NCBI GenBank assembly: GCA_013289765.1
Contig: JABCZI010000004.1
Span: forward strand, 372,001 to 436,000
Length of the DNA stretch: 64,000 nt
Direction: 5' to 3'
Source: Acidobacteriota bacterium
GTDB taxonomy: Bacteria; Acidobacteriota; Terriglobia; Terriglobales; Acidobacteriaceae
The stretch's first letter is position 1, and every line of letters begins with the position of its first letter. Shown here piece after piece: positions 36,669-45,767 of this stretch. The notes below the pieces were generated by a model, which was given only the letters and a program-made list of their open reading frames with translations, did no database searches and was not told the origin of the DNA. Position numbers and translations under genes: made by a program.

Positions 36669-37411
36669 CGCGCATGGCCGGCCAGAGGATGCCGGTTCCA
36701 GTTTTTATAAATAAGGTATTTCGCTGGCGCCTTTCCGATCGCCCCGAACCACTGCGGGCACCATGGTCCCATCCAGATGAAGTCTCCGACGGTCACTGGA
36801 TACCACGAGTCTCCCAGCCGGTAAATGCCGCCGCCTTCGAGCATGATGAGGCCGTGCTCCATCACGTGCATTTCGACCATGCTTAGCGAGGCCCCGGGTT
36901 GATAGACCATTGTATTTACCGCAAAGTCGAAACTCATCTCATCGGGAAGAAGGCATTTCACCTGCAAGCTGGGATCGCCATCCAGTGGATGCGCCACCAC
37001 CGCATCTTCGGTTGAAATAATCAACTGTGGCGGCGTGTTCGACGAAAGGGATTGATAGACTTTCTCGACGACAACAATCCGGCTGACCTGCGTAGCCTTC
37101 ACTCGATGCTGCAATCCTTCGGAGAGATAAGCATAGGATCGCGCAGTCAACTCACTGGATTTGCCGTTAACTTCCAACTGCAAACCGCCGTCAATCACGA
37201 ACAGAAAGCGTTGAGCAGAGGTGGGGCCCAGTTCTCCTCCCGCTTCACATTCTGCGGTGTACTCTGTGAAACCGGCGCCCAGCGCAGGACCGGCATGCAC
37301 GATCGCGGAGCATTTTCTCATTCCCGGCAGAGCGATGCGCACAAACGTGTCGGCGGTCAGCAGCAAATGATTCGGCTGCTGGGAGCTTCGTGTGTGTCCA
37401 AGATTTTTCAC
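36665..37411 (-). CDS. (S)-ureidoglycine aminohydrolase (bicupin)
   Basis: Releases ammonia from ureidoglycine to give ureidoglycolate. About 248 aa with two cupin domains; the second has the Mn-binding set SMVEMHVMEHGLIMLEGGGI (E, H, H) and PWCPQWFGA (Gln), as in YlbA/AllE and plant UGlyAH. GPALGAGFTEYTAECEAGGE lies in the first cupin. GTG 37411 begins one base after the allantoate amidohydrolase stop, with AAAGGA just upstream; the frame is open further but overlaps that gene. It sits between allantoate and ureidoglycolate amidohydrolases, the exact pathway order. Confidence 0.92.
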   Translation of the reverse strand: MKNLGHTRSSQQPNHLLLTADTFVRIALPGMRKCSAIVHAGPALGAGFTEYTAECEAGGELGPTSAQRFLFVIDGGLQLEVNGKSSELTARSYAYLSEGLQHRVKATQVSRIVVVEKVYQSLSSNTPPQLIISTEDAVVAHPLDGDPSLQVKCLLPDEMSFDFAVNTMVYQPGASLSMVEMHVMEHGLIMLEGGGIYRLGDSWYPVTVGDFIWMGPWCPQWFGAIGKAPAKYLIYKNWNRHPLAGHAR

Positions 37412-37412
37412 G

Positions 37413-38681
37413 TTATCCTTTTGTGAAATTTGGGGTCTTGTAAAACTCAGGCGATGCGGCGAGCTGTTGAAGAAGATGCAGTCCGCACTGGATGGCCTTT
37501 TCGACATCCTCTGATGCGACTGATTCTGCCGGATCGTGGCTTATGCCGCCCGGAGTCCGCAGAAAAATCATTGCAGAGGGAACTCTTTCCGCCAGAATCA
37601 TGGCATCGTGTCCCGCCCCGCTCACCATCCGGTGCGGCTTGCAGCCTGCCTTCGCAAGTGCATCTTCTATATGGCCGATCAGAAAAGGCTCCATCGCGAC
37701 CGCAGGCTGATTCAGCACGTTACTCTCGTTGACCGATAACCCGCGTCGCGATGCAATTTCTTGCGCCTCACGAATGAGATCGGCGACGGCGCGACGTCGA
37801 ATGTCATCTGAACTATGACGAACGTCAAGCGTGAGTCGCACCTCCCCGGCAATCACATTCGTAGCCCCCGGCTTCGCCTCGATTCTACCGACCGTGGCGA
37901 CCAACCCCGGAATTCCCTGACCCGCGCGTTCCACTTTGCCGATCCACTCCGCCGCCCCTGCCAGCGCATCGTGCCGAAGATGCATCGGCGTTGTGCCTGC
38001 GTGGTTCGCTCGGCCCACAAACCTAACCGCCAGGCGGCTCTGGCCCGCAATCGCTTCCACGGCTGCGAGTGGTTGATTCAATTTTTCCAAAACCGGTCCC
38101 TGCTCGATATGAAACTCAAGATAACCCAGCGTATCCTTTCCTAACTCGGCTTCCGGAATATGCTCAGGATCTAATCCAAAATCCTCGATTGCCTTGCGCA
38201 CGGAAACGCCCTGCGAATCGCAAACCTGCAACAGTTGCGGATCCAGCCTGCCTACAAGCGCGCGGCTACCAATGAACGGAGCGCCGAAGCGTACTCCTTC
38301 CTCTTCGGAAAAACCAAGCACCTCGATCGCGAAAGGGAATCTCGGTCCCTGCAATTCTTCCAGCAACGCAATCGCGAGCACCACTCCGAGAATGCCGTCG
38401 TAAGCGCCTGCGTTAGGAACCGTATCGAGATGTGACCCGATCAGCAGGCGCGGACCATTGGGCTGTCCGCCCGCGTAAACTCCGCGAAGATTTCCGGCAG
38501 CATCGATGCGAACCTTAATTCCCAAAGGTTCCATCCACTGCACGATTTCGCGGTGGCAGTCATGCATTGCGGGGCACAAAAATGTACGGCGTGTGCTGCC
38601 AGTATCTTGAGAAAAAGATGCTAACCGCAAACATCGAGCGATGACTCGGTCTGCGCGGTTTGGGTTCACAGTTCTTGCCAA
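37413..38681 (-). CDS. Allantoate amidohydrolase (M20-type metalloenzyme)
   Basis: Splits allantoate to ureidoglycine, CO2 and ammonia. About 422 aa. LIGSHLDTVPNAGAYDGILG (metal His/Asp), EVLGFSEEEGVRFGAPFIGS (Glu pair; EEEGxRF is the AAH form), YLEFHIEQGPVLEKLNQPLA, ANHAGTTPMHLRHDALAGAA and SGAGHDAMILAERVPSAMIF. Start TTG 38681 or GTG 38669; the first 25 residues are poorly conserved. Followed after 1 base by ureidoglycine aminohydrolase. Confidence 0.9.
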   Translation of the reverse strand: MARTVNPNRADRVIARCLRLASFSQDTGSTRRTFLCPAMHDCHREIVQWMEPLGIKVRIDAAGNLRGVYAGGQPNGPRLLIGSHLDTVPNAGAYDGILGVVLAIALLEELQGPRFPFAIEVLGFSEEEGVRFGAPFIGSRALVGRLDPQLLQVCDSQGVSVRKAIEDFGLDPEHIPEAELGKDTLGYLEFHIEQGPVLEKLNQPLAAVEAIAGQSRLAVRFVGRANHAGTTPMHLRHDALAGAAEWIGKVERAGQGIPGLVATVGRIEAKPGATNVIAGEVRLTLDVRHSSDDIRRRAVADLIREAQEIASRRGLSVNESNVLNQPAVAMEPFLIGHIEDALAKAGCKPHRMVSGAGHDAMILAERVPSAMIFLRTPGGISHDPAESVASEDVEKAIQCGLHLLQQLAASPEFYKTPNFTKG

Positions 38682-38719
38682 CTAAGTTCCAATTCCACCC
38701 ACCAGGACGCGCTTCACAC

Positions 38720-39565
38720 CTACGCTTCGCGTATAACCTTCGCTGCCGCCCAGCCGAGCAGAACCAGGACGACGAGAACTTCCCAGCCGTATCCGCTTCC
38801 ATAGGTCGCGACGGGAAAATGATTGCTGATCATGATAAAGACTGTAGGCACCGCCATGAAAGTATTATGTTTGGAGCGCAGCTTAGCCTCCGCCGCCAGC
38901 GATGCATCGAACATTTCCCCCGCGGCAGAGGCTGCGACCATTTTCCGCTGTGAGGGAAGAATTCTGAACCATACGTTCGCGGTCATGATCGTGCCGAATA
39001 CCGCGCCCACGTGGATGTAAGCCGCCCGCCCGCTGAACACGTGCACAGATCCCCACGCAAGAATCGCGATCATCAGAATTGAGAAAGTCGCGAACGCCCC
39101 CTCCGATTTGCCGAGAGGCGACCTCAGCGCCAAATCGTAGATGTGCCAACCCGCAGCCAACACTGCAAGGCCGATGGCGATGCCAGCTGCTTGAGAAATA
39201 TTTGCAACGTCCGGGTCGATGAGTCCACTGCTGGAGTAATAAACGAGAAGCAGCAACACCATCCCGCTCAGCCACGTCATTAAAGCTTCCCAGCGGAACC
39301 AGTGAACTTGTTCAGGCCCCACCTTCAGGGATTTGTGCCGGTCCACAGTATAGAAGCCGCCGCTATGAACCATCCAGATCGAAGCGCCCGCGTCACCACT
39401 CTTGGCGAGCCTGCCGAATTGGCCGTCGAGCCAGGTGAAGTAATAGGTTTGGCCAACCCACATGATGGCCGCGAACACATGGAACCAGCGCACCAGAAGA
39501 TTCAGCCACTCGCGGATTGACGAGATCAAATCAACTCCATCTTGCTTGCAGATTCTCGAGCTCAA
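38720..39565 (-). CDS. Membrane urate oxidase of the PuuD / Urate_ox_N type, lacking the cytochrome c domain
   Basis: Integral membrane protein expected to oxidise urate to 5-hydroxyisourate. NLLVRWFHVFAAIMWVGQTY with YFTWLDGQF, VHSGGFYTVDRHKS, VHWFRWEALMTWLSG and eight or so hydrophobic segments match the PuuD N-terminal domain. PuuD proteins are usually over 400 aa with a C-terminal CxxCH cytochrome; this one is at most 281 aa and has no CxxCH. TTG 39565 overlaps the previous stop; TTG 39529, with GGAG 5 bases upstream, fits the family start better. Location between uraH and the allantoate gene supports the role. Confidence 0.85.
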   Translation of the reverse strand: MSSRICKQDGVDLISSIREWLNLLVRWFHVFAAIMWVGQTYYFTWLDGQFGRLAKSGDAGASIWMVHSGGFYTVDRHKSLKVGPEQVHWFRWEALMTWLSGMVLLLLVYYSSSGLIDPDVANISQAAGIAIGLAVLAAGWHIYDLALRSPLGKSEGAFATFSILMIAILAWGSVHVFSGRAAYIHVGAVFGTIMTANVWFRILPSQRKMVAASAAGEMFDASLAAEAKLRSKHNTFMAVPTVFIMISNHFPVATYGSGYGWEVLVVLVLLGWAAAKVIREA

Positions 39566-39906
39566 CTGCCCCGGTAAGTCGTATATCCATTCGGACTCAA
39601 GAGCAGCGGAATGTGAAAATTGGATTCGCCCTCTCGTACCCGAAACGTAACTTCCACCACTGGATACAGCGCGGACCTGTTCTGCATGGCGTGGTAACTT
39701 CCGGTATCAAAGCTCAATCGATAAATTCCAGCGGCGAGTTCAGCGCCGTCAGGAATCATTTGCGCGCAGCGGCCATCCTGATCGGTGTGCGCGGAAGTCA
39801 GCAGCCGCCAATCTCCTGACCCGTTCTGCATCTCCAGGCGAACGGGCACACCGCTGGCGGGCTTCCCATGAACCAGATCCAGAATGTGAGTTGAAACTCG
39901 TCTCAT
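39562..39906 (-). CDS. uraH: 5-hydroxyisourate hydrolase (transthyretin-like)
   Basis: About 114 aa. Opens MRRVSTHILDLVHGKPASGV, has the inner RxxxP-type segment SFDTGSYHA, FHIPLLLSPNGYTTYRGS and ends exactly at the YRGS tetrapeptide that identifies HIU hydrolases among transthyretins. Converts 5-hydroxyisourate to OHCU. ATG 39906 overlaps the stop of the FAD/OHCU gene (ATGA); ATG 39918 is 4 codons further out. No periplasmic signal, so cytoplasmic. Confidence 0.95.
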   Translation of the reverse strand: MRRVSTHILDLVHGKPASGVPVRLEMQNGSGDWRLLTSAHTDQDGRCAQMIPDGAELAAGIYRLSFDTGSYHAMQNRSALYPVVEVTFRVREGESNFHIPLLLSPNGYTTYRGS

Positions 39907-41309
39907 CCTTGAAGCCATTTTCTCAAGCGCAACTCCGTGATCTGGCGCTGCTGCTCGGCTGCTTCGTGAAGTTCAGTTTCTACGCCATTTTTGAGGCGTC
40001 TACGAAGAATTTCAAGAATCTCTACTGCAGACTTGCTTGTGGCGCACACTATAAAGATACGATTGAAGCGCCGTTCGTACTCTCGATTGGCTTCGGCCAG
40101 CGCAGTCTTCGCGGCAGCGTCGGCATCGGTCACGTCACGTTGCTCCTGCGACGACCATTCTACAGACTGCCCCGGCGCAGATGAGCCCATCACGGGTTTC
40201 TTCTCACCAATTCGCGGATGACTGCGAAATGCCTCCATCCAATCCGATGGGCTGACCTTGCGCCACGTTTCATTCGATGCAGTCAGCAGCTCCGCTTCAT
40301 CCGCGAGCGGCCTGCGAGCTACCATTCCTTCCGCCCAAGCTCTGGATCCGCAACATGGCAAGACTGCATTGATAGCTTCGTCAGCAGGAAGACGATTCCA
40401 TTGCGCCAAAACGTCATTCGCTTCGCTGCGTTCTGCGCCCGCCTGTGCGAGATTGAGTCGATTCAAAAACTCAACTACAAGATTGCCCGTCACCGCTGCG
40501 CGATATCTCACCGTCGATCGAATATCGTCAATCGGCCGGATCTCGGCAGCCACAGTCCGTCTTGCCAGCAGTAAGAGCGTTGCATCAACAGCGCGCCCGT
40601 TCAGAGCCTGCTCAGTATCCTTCAAACGAAGAGGAACAGGAGCTACGCTGCCAACGGCGATGCGAACATCTTCAATCACACCGTCTGTAATGCGGCCCAA
40701 GGCGGCAATGGCCACTTTGGAGATCGCCTGTGCCTTGCGCGTCCCAACCTTGCGGGTGTGACTGTAATACTCCAAGAATCGCCTTGGCAAACACACCGTC
40801 TGAATCAGTTCGTCCGGCGCGAGAAGCGTTTTCTTGTATCCCGTGTGAAAGTTCGCGTAGGAAATTCGGCGTTCTCCTCGGGCAGAAATTAAAATCAATT
40901 CCGCCTCGTACACAAGCAGCGCAGGCAACGAGTCCGCGGCTGGTGATGCGTTGACAATATTGCCGCCGATCGTTCCTCGGTTCTGGTTCGCAATTCCCCC
41001 CGTCCAACCCGCGGCGCTGCGCAAGAGCGGAAACTCATGGCCGACAACCGCATGCCTGCGAAGGTCGGTATAGGTACATCCCGCGCCGATCTGAATTTCG
41101 GAAGCAGTAACATCAATGCGCCGCAACTCGGGAAGATTCCAGATGCTCACCAATTTCCGCGCCGGGAGCTTCCCTGCCGCGTACTGCACCATGACATCGG
41201 TGCCTCCGGCGATGGGAAGCCACACGCCGGGTTCTCGCGCCAGCAGCGACACGGTCGAGTGCAAACTCGGCAGCGCGGTCATTTCATAATCAGAGGGATT
41301 CGATCTCAT
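39903..41309 (-). CDS. Fusion: xanthine dehydrogenase FAD subunit + OHCU decarboxylase, 468 aa
   Basis: Residues about 1-285 are the FAD-binding subunit: LPIAGGTDVMVQYAAGKLPA, TIGGNIVNASPAADSLPALL and a CO-dehydrogenase-flavoprotein C-terminal domain. From about 300 an OHCU decarboxylase follows: CCGSRAWAEGMVARRPLADE, FRSHPRIGEKKPV (catalytic His region), EWSSQEQRDV, FIVCATSKSAVEILEILRRR and EQQRQITELRLRKWL. The frame runs without interruption, so a single polypeptide both transfers electrons from xanthine and performs a step three reactions later. Overlaps both neighbours by ATGA. Confidence 0.92.
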   Translation of the reverse strand: MRSNPSDYEMTALPSLHSTVSLLAREPGVWLPIAGGTDVMVQYAAGKLPARKLVSIWNLPELRRIDVTASEIQIGAGCTYTDLRRHAVVGHEFPLLRSAAGWTGGIANQNRGTIGGNIVNASPAADSLPALLVYEAELILISARGERRISYANFHTGYKKTLLAPDELIQTVCLPRRFLEYYSHTRKVGTRKAQAISKVAIAALGRITDGVIEDVRIAVGSVAPVPLRLKDTEQALNGRAVDATLLLLARRTVAAEIRPIDDIRSTVRYRAAVTGNLVVEFLNRLNLAQAGAERSEANDVLAQWNRLPADEAINAVLPCCGSRAWAEGMVARRPLADEAELLTASNETWRKVSPSDWMEAFRSHPRIGEKKPVMGSSAPGQSVEWSSQEQRDVTDADAAAKTALAEANREYERRFNRIFIVCATSKSAVEILEILRRRLKNGVETELHEAAEQQRQITELRLRKWLQG

Positions 41310-41803
41310 GCGCTCGTCCTGCGGCGCGCAGCTTCTGCTACAGCTTCTACGATCTGACTATAGCCAGTGCAGCGGCAGAGATTCCCGGCAAGCCCTTCTC
41401 GGATTTCTTCAACCGTCGGGTCTGCATTTTGATTCAATAAATGAGAGGCGGCGAGAATCATCCCCGGCGAGCAGATGCCGCACTGCGCGCCACCGCAATC
41501 GATAAAAGCCTGCTGTAGGATATGCAGCGTTTCACCATCTGACAATCCTTCGATGGTAACAATGCTCGATGCTTCAGCTTGGAGAACCGGCACCAGGCAA
41601 CTATTCACGAGCATGCCATCCATTAATACCGCGCACGATCCGCACTCTCCTTCCCCGCAACCTTCCTTCGCGCCGGTCAATCCCAGGTCACGCCGCAACA
41701 CGTCGAGCAACCGCTCCATCGGATAAGAACGCACAGTCTTCGTTTCGCCGTTGACAGCAAACGAAATCTCAACTTTTGCGGGACCAGGGCCAGAGTCGTT
41801 CAT
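41306..41803 (-). CDS. Xanthine dehydrogenase 2Fe-2S subunit
   Basis: 165 aa. The plant-ferredoxin-type cluster is CGEGECGSCAVLMDGMLVNSC, truncated here to its Cys pattern CxxxxCxxC...C around residues 49-69. The second cluster is in CGGAQCGICSPGM and NLCRCTGYSQIVEAV. Shuttles electrons from the molybdopterin subunit (41800-44070) to the FAD fusion protein. Start overlaps the large-subunit stop (ATGA) and its stop overlaps the FAD gene, so the three are coupled in the order Mo, Fe-S, FAD. Confidence 0.95.
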   Translation of the reverse strand: MNDSGPGPAKVEISFAVNGETKTVRSYPMERLLDVLRRDLGLTGAKEGCGEGECGSCAVLMDGMLVNSCLVPVLQAEASSIVTIEGLSDGETLHILQQAFIDCGGAQCGICSPGMILAASHLLNQNADPTVEEIREGLAGNLCRCTGYSQIVEAVAEAARRRTSA

Positions 41804-44070
41804 CGCCCGCCACCAACATCAGCCTCTTCAGCCGCCACGGCAAGTCGAGCCGAATCAAGTTTGTCCATAATGTCTTCGGGCAGCAGAGGAACCGAATCGA
41901 AATGAACTCCGAGCGCGTCAGATACTGCATTGACAATCGCCGGCGCCGGACCGTCCATAGGAAGTTCGCCAATGCCCTTCGCACCGTAGGCTCCATAAAC
42001 ATTTCCTAACTCCTCGAAGAAGACACGGATCGCCGGCAGGTCACTCGAAGTCGGCATGATGTAGTTGGTCATTTGGTTATTCTGCATCCGCCCATTCTGC
42101 CAAACCACTTTTTCATATAGACAAAACCCAATGGCTTGGGCCACTCCTCCAATGATTTGCCCGGTCGCTAGAAGCGGATGCAGAACTTTGCCGACCTCCT
42201 GCAGCGCCACGAAGTCGTCGATCGATACGCTGAATGTCGTCAGATCCACCGTGACTTCAGCGATATAGACTGCCCAGGCAAATGCCGCATAAGCTTCGCC
42301 TCGATATTTTTCATCGTCCCAAAAAATGTCGGCAGGAGCTTCATACCGCGACCATGAACGAAATTGATGGTGTTCCGAAACATATCGACGGCAGGCAGCG
42401 CGAAATTCGTCAGCGGAATAAGCCTCGCTCAAAAGTCCTGATGAAATCAGAGTTTGCTTGATCCCCAAAGCCGCGGACTGCACTAATTTTCCCACCACCA
42501 TTACCGTGCGCGAAGCCACAGTCGGGCCGCTGTTCGGTACTTCCAGCGTATCTGCCTGGCCCATACTCACACTGTCATACGGCAAGCCGAGCGCTTCCGC
42601 GGCAATCTGGCTAAGAACGGTTTTCGTTCCCTGTCCAAATTCTGTGCTCGAAACCAGCACGCGCACACTGCCGTCGGCACAACCTTCCACGCCGACGACG
42701 GAACTCAGATAGCGTTCGCCCGAACCGGTGAATCCCGCGCCATGTAGAAAGGTGGCAATGCCCATCCCTTTTCTGGTATCGCCACCTTTGTTCTGAATTG
42801 CAAAACGTTTTTTCTTCGAGTGGTAGTCCGAAATCTCCAACCCGCGGTCCAGCAACTTTCCGAGGTCGATCGGTTCGCGTACGACTTGCTCGGTCGTCGT
42901 GGTGTCTCCCGTCCGCAGAAAATTTCGGCGGCGGATTTCAATCGGCGAAAGACCTGTAGCCTCTGCAATTCGATCCATGTGCCGCTCCATCGCGAAAAGG
43001 CTCTGTGGAGCTCCAAAGCCGCGGAAAGCGCCGTGGGGCGGTGCATTTGTGGCAACCGCGGTTGCCCGAATGCGAACGTTCGGCCAATGGTAAGGTCCAC
43101 CTGCGTGAATTGCCCCGCGCGAAAGCACTACCGGGGACAAAGTGAGATAGGCTCCGCCGTCGATCGTAGATTCAATTTCTCCGCCAAGAATTTTGCCGTC
43201 TCGTGTGACCGCCGTCCGGTGCCGCGTTCGTGACGGATGTCGCTTGGTGGTCGCCGCCATATCTTCCATGCGGTCGTAGATAAGCTTCACCGGCCTTCCG
43301 GATTTCATCGCCAGCAGCGCGGCATGCGCCGCAATCATCGAGGGATATTCTTCCTTGCCCCCGAAAGCGCCTCCGGTTTCCATTTGCACGACCCGCACTT
43401 TTTCCGCCGGTAAGTTGCAAAGCCCGATAAGTGCCTTGTGAATGTAGTACGGGCATTGCAGCGATCCCCAAACCGTAAGTCCCTGCGCACCATCAAAGGC
43501 CGCGATCATTCCATTATTTTCGATGTAAAGTTGTTCCTGGGCTCCGGTCGTGTATTCGCCTTCCACAATGAAATCGGCCTTCGACCAAACACCATCGATG
43601 TCGCCTTTTTCGATCAGATACGTTTTGAAGATGTTGTTCTCGCCCCAGATAACTTCGGAGCGGCATTCACTTTCCTCAATGTTGAAGATCGCAGGCAGAG
43701 CCTCGCATTCGATCGAGACTGCCTCAACCGCTTTCGGAAGAAGATGGCGGTCAGGATGAGCCAATAAGAGAATGGGCTCCTCCGGGTGATTCACGAATTC
43801 ATTGGCCAGGCACGGCTGATCGTCGCCTATCAACGCGATACAGTTTTTCCCGGGGATATCCTTTGCCGATACGATGACGAATTCGTCCCATGCAATTCCA
43901 GGACCGAATGTGATCTTGTTGATCCGGCCGCGCGGAATCTGGCTGCGAACCGTGGCCCCAAACAGCATATTGGGCAGAACCATATCGTCGACGTACTTAG
44001 ACCTGCCGGTTACCTTATCGCGTCCCTCCTTGCGGGGAACGGACCTGCCGACGATGCGTTCGCTGTTCAT
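41800..44070 (-). CDS. Xanthine dehydrogenase molybdopterin-binding subunit
   Basis: 756 aa, cytoplasmic, oxidising hypoxanthine/xanthine to urate. VGRSVPRKEGRDKVTGRSKY starts the a/b hammerhead domain; GGAFGGKEEYPSMIAAHAAL, PPHGAFRGFGAPQSLFAMER and STEFGQGTKTVLSQIAAEAL surround the cofactor. AKGIGELPMDGPAPAIVNAV carries the catalytic Glu (GxGE). Family members also oxidise aldehydes or nicotinate, but the uninterrupted purine operon makes xanthine the most likely substrate. 177 bp separate it from allantoinase upstream. Confidence 0.93.
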   Translation of the reverse strand: MNSERIVGRSVPRKEGRDKVTGRSKYVDDMVLPNMLFGATVRSQIPRGRINKITFGPGIAWDEFVIVSAKDIPGKNCIALIGDDQPCLANEFVNHPEEPILLLAHPDRHLLPKAVEAVSIECEALPAIFNIEESECRSEVIWGENNIFKTYLIEKGDIDGVWSKADFIVEGEYTTGAQEQLYIENNGMIAAFDGAQGLTVWGSLQCPYYIHKALIGLCNLPAEKVRVVQMETGGAFGGKEEYPSMIAAHAALLAMKSGRPVKLIYDRMEDMAATTKRHPSRTRHRTAVTRDGKILGGEIESTIDGGAYLTLSPVVLSRGAIHAGGPYHWPNVRIRATAVATNAPPHGAFRGFGAPQSLFAMERHMDRIAEATGLSPIEIRRRNFLRTGDTTTTEQVVREPIDLGKLLDRGLEISDYHSKKKRFAIQNKGGDTRKGMGIATFLHGAGFTGSGERYLSSVVGVEGCADGSVRVLVSSTEFGQGTKTVLSQIAAEALGLPYDSVSMGQADTLEVPNSGPTVASRTVMVVGKLVQSAALGIKQTLISSGLLSEAYSADEFRAACRRYVSEHHQFRSWSRYEAPADIFWDDEKYRGEAYAAFAWAVYIAEVTVDLTTFSVSIDDFVALQEVGKVLHPLLATGQIIGGVAQAIGFCLYEKVVWQNGRMQNNQMTNYIMPTSSDLPAIRVFFEELGNVYGAYGAKGIGELPMDGPAPAIVNAVSDALGVHFDSVPLLPEDIMDKLDSARLAVAAEEADVGGGR

Positions 44071-44247
44071 CCTGATTTGTTCACTCTGATTTGTTCACGC
44101 CGATTTCTTCTGACTGATTGAAAATGTCTGCCAAAATCCAGCCCGCCTACAAATTACCGGCCGCAAGCTTGCAGATGGTGGATAGTGTATGACAGGCTGG
44201 AGCGCAATGGGGTGGAACTATTGCCCTACTAAGTTTTCCGAGCATCG

Positions 44248-45600
44248 CTAGGTATTGACATACTCCTGGCCGCGGAGCTCGCCGGAAAATTCCCCTTCGG
44301 CAAAAACCGGACTTCCCCGCAGATAAGTCGCCTTCACCACGCCGCGCAACGTCTCGCCTAAATAAGGAGAAACCGGATGCCGGTAATGCAAACTGTCTTC
44401 CGACACAACGAACTCTCGATCAGGATCAAATACAACAAAATCCGCTTCGTAACCAGCGGAGATTTGGCCCTTGCGCGCATCGCATCCCGCCAGTCGCGCC
44501 GGTTCCGCTGCCATCCAGCGCGCCAAGTCAAGCAAAGTGAACCCACGCTTGTGAGCTTCCGTCCACATCAGCGGCAGCGCCACCGAGAGGCTCGCAATAC
44601 CTCCCCACGCGGTACGAAAATTTCCCTGCCCAATCCGCTTCATCGCCGGAGGACACGGCGAATGGTCGGTCACAACCTGATCGATGATGCCATCCCTAAG
44701 GCCTTGCCACAATCTCTCGCAATTTTCCCGGCCACGGATCGGCGGCGCACATTTTTTTAGAGTCGCGCCATCCGCAATCGTTTCCGCGGTCAGATACAGG
44801 TAGTGCGGGCACGTTTCCACCGTCACTGGAAGGCCCTCGGAGCGCGCCGCACGAAGCTCTTCAAGCGCCTCGCCGGTCGAGAGGTGGACGATGTGCAGAC
44901 GAAAACCATATTCGCGGCATAACGATAACATCAGGCGAATGGCGCTCAGTTCCGCCTCATCTGGCCGCGACTGAAGATACGTCGGGTAACAATTCCAATT
45001 GGAACTAGCCAGAGCGTCCGTTGCCCGATCGATTGGGCCCGGCAGTTCCGCATGCACCAGCAGCGGCAGGCCAGTCCGTGCAACGTGAGGCAGCGCCATT
45101 CGAAGTTGTTGCTCCGTCACCATGGTGAATTCTTCAATACCTGGGTTGACTAGAAAACATTTAAACCCCCGCACTCCGGCGGAAGCGAGCGCTTCAATCT
45201 GATTATCGTTATCGTGAACGACCCCGCCCCACGCAGCCCAATCGACTCGGCATTTATCGCGCGCCGCAGCGCGCTTAGCCTCGAGCGCCGCGACCGTGGT
45301 GGTCGCGGGAACACAGTTCAGGGGCATATCGACAAGCATCGTATACCCGCCCGCAGCCGCGGCTCGAGTCGCCGTTTCGAAGCCCTCCCATTCCGCGCGA
45401 CCCGGATCATTAATATGCACGTGAGAATCGACCAGTCCGGGAAGAATAGCCGCTTCGCCGAAGTCATGAATCTTGTAACCGGAAGGCATTTGACCCGAAG
45501 AAACGACCGCTTGAATGCGCTCTCCTTCTACCAATATCGCCGCCGGACGAATCCCTTCAGGAGTAACAACTCGACTCGCGAGGAAGGCTTGCAAACTCAA
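44248..45600 (-). CDS. allB: Allantoinase
   Basis: 450 aa cyclic amidohydrolase opening allantoin to allantoate. Metal site GLVDSHVHINDPGRAEWEGF, carboxylated-Lys region GVRGFKCFLVNPGIEEF, LLVHAELPGPI, HIVHLSTGEALEELRAARSE, VTVETCPHYLYLTAETIADG and VTDHSPCPP. Starts at TTG 45600 with AAGGAG 7 bases upstream. It heads the minus-strand purine operon. An 11-bp tandem repeat spans the ribosome-binding region (45610-45631). Confidence 0.94.
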   Translation of the reverse strand: MSLQAFLASRVVTPEGIRPAAILVEGERIQAVVSSGQMPSGYKIHDFGEAAILPGLVDSHVHINDPGRAEWEGFETATRAAAAGGYTMLVDMPLNCVPATTTVAALEAKRAAARDKCRVDWAAWGGVVHDNDNQIEALASAGVRGFKCFLVNPGIEEFTMVTEQQLRMALPHVARTGLPLLVHAELPGPIDRATDALASSNWNCYPTYLQSRPDEAELSAIRLMLSLCREYGFRLHIVHLSTGEALEELRAARSEGLPVTVETCPHYLYLTAETIADGATLKKCAPPIRGRENCERLWQGLRDGIIDQVVTDHSPCPPAMKRIGQGNFRTAWGGIASLSVALPLMWTEAHKRGFTLLDLARWMAAEPARLAGCDARKGQISAGYEADFVVFDPDREFVVSEDSLHYRHPVSPYLGETLRGVVKATYLRGSPVFAEGEFSGELRGQEYVNT

Positions 45601-45609
45601 AGTGTCGCT

Positions 45610-45631
45610 CCTTAGACCAGCCTTAGACCAG
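45610..45631 (-). promoter_or_regulatory. Tandem 11-bp repeat at the allB translation-start region
   Basis: CCTTAGACCAG occurs twice head to tail; on the minus strand this is CTGGTCTAAGG twice, the second copy supplying the AAGG of the AAGGAG ribosome binding site for the TTG start at 45600. The 167-bp gap to the divergent guanine deaminase must also hold both promoters. The repeat may be an operator or a chance slippage duplication. Confidence 0.4.
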
Positions 45632-45767
45632 CATTTTACGAAATTCTAAGTTCCGGCATATACTCGGTTCTCAACGAAGCTACTGCAAGAGTCCATGTCG
45701 ATTGCTTTGCGATTCGTGGGAGCTGACACCGGCACATCGTCCATTCACAACAAGCAGAGATTAACTC

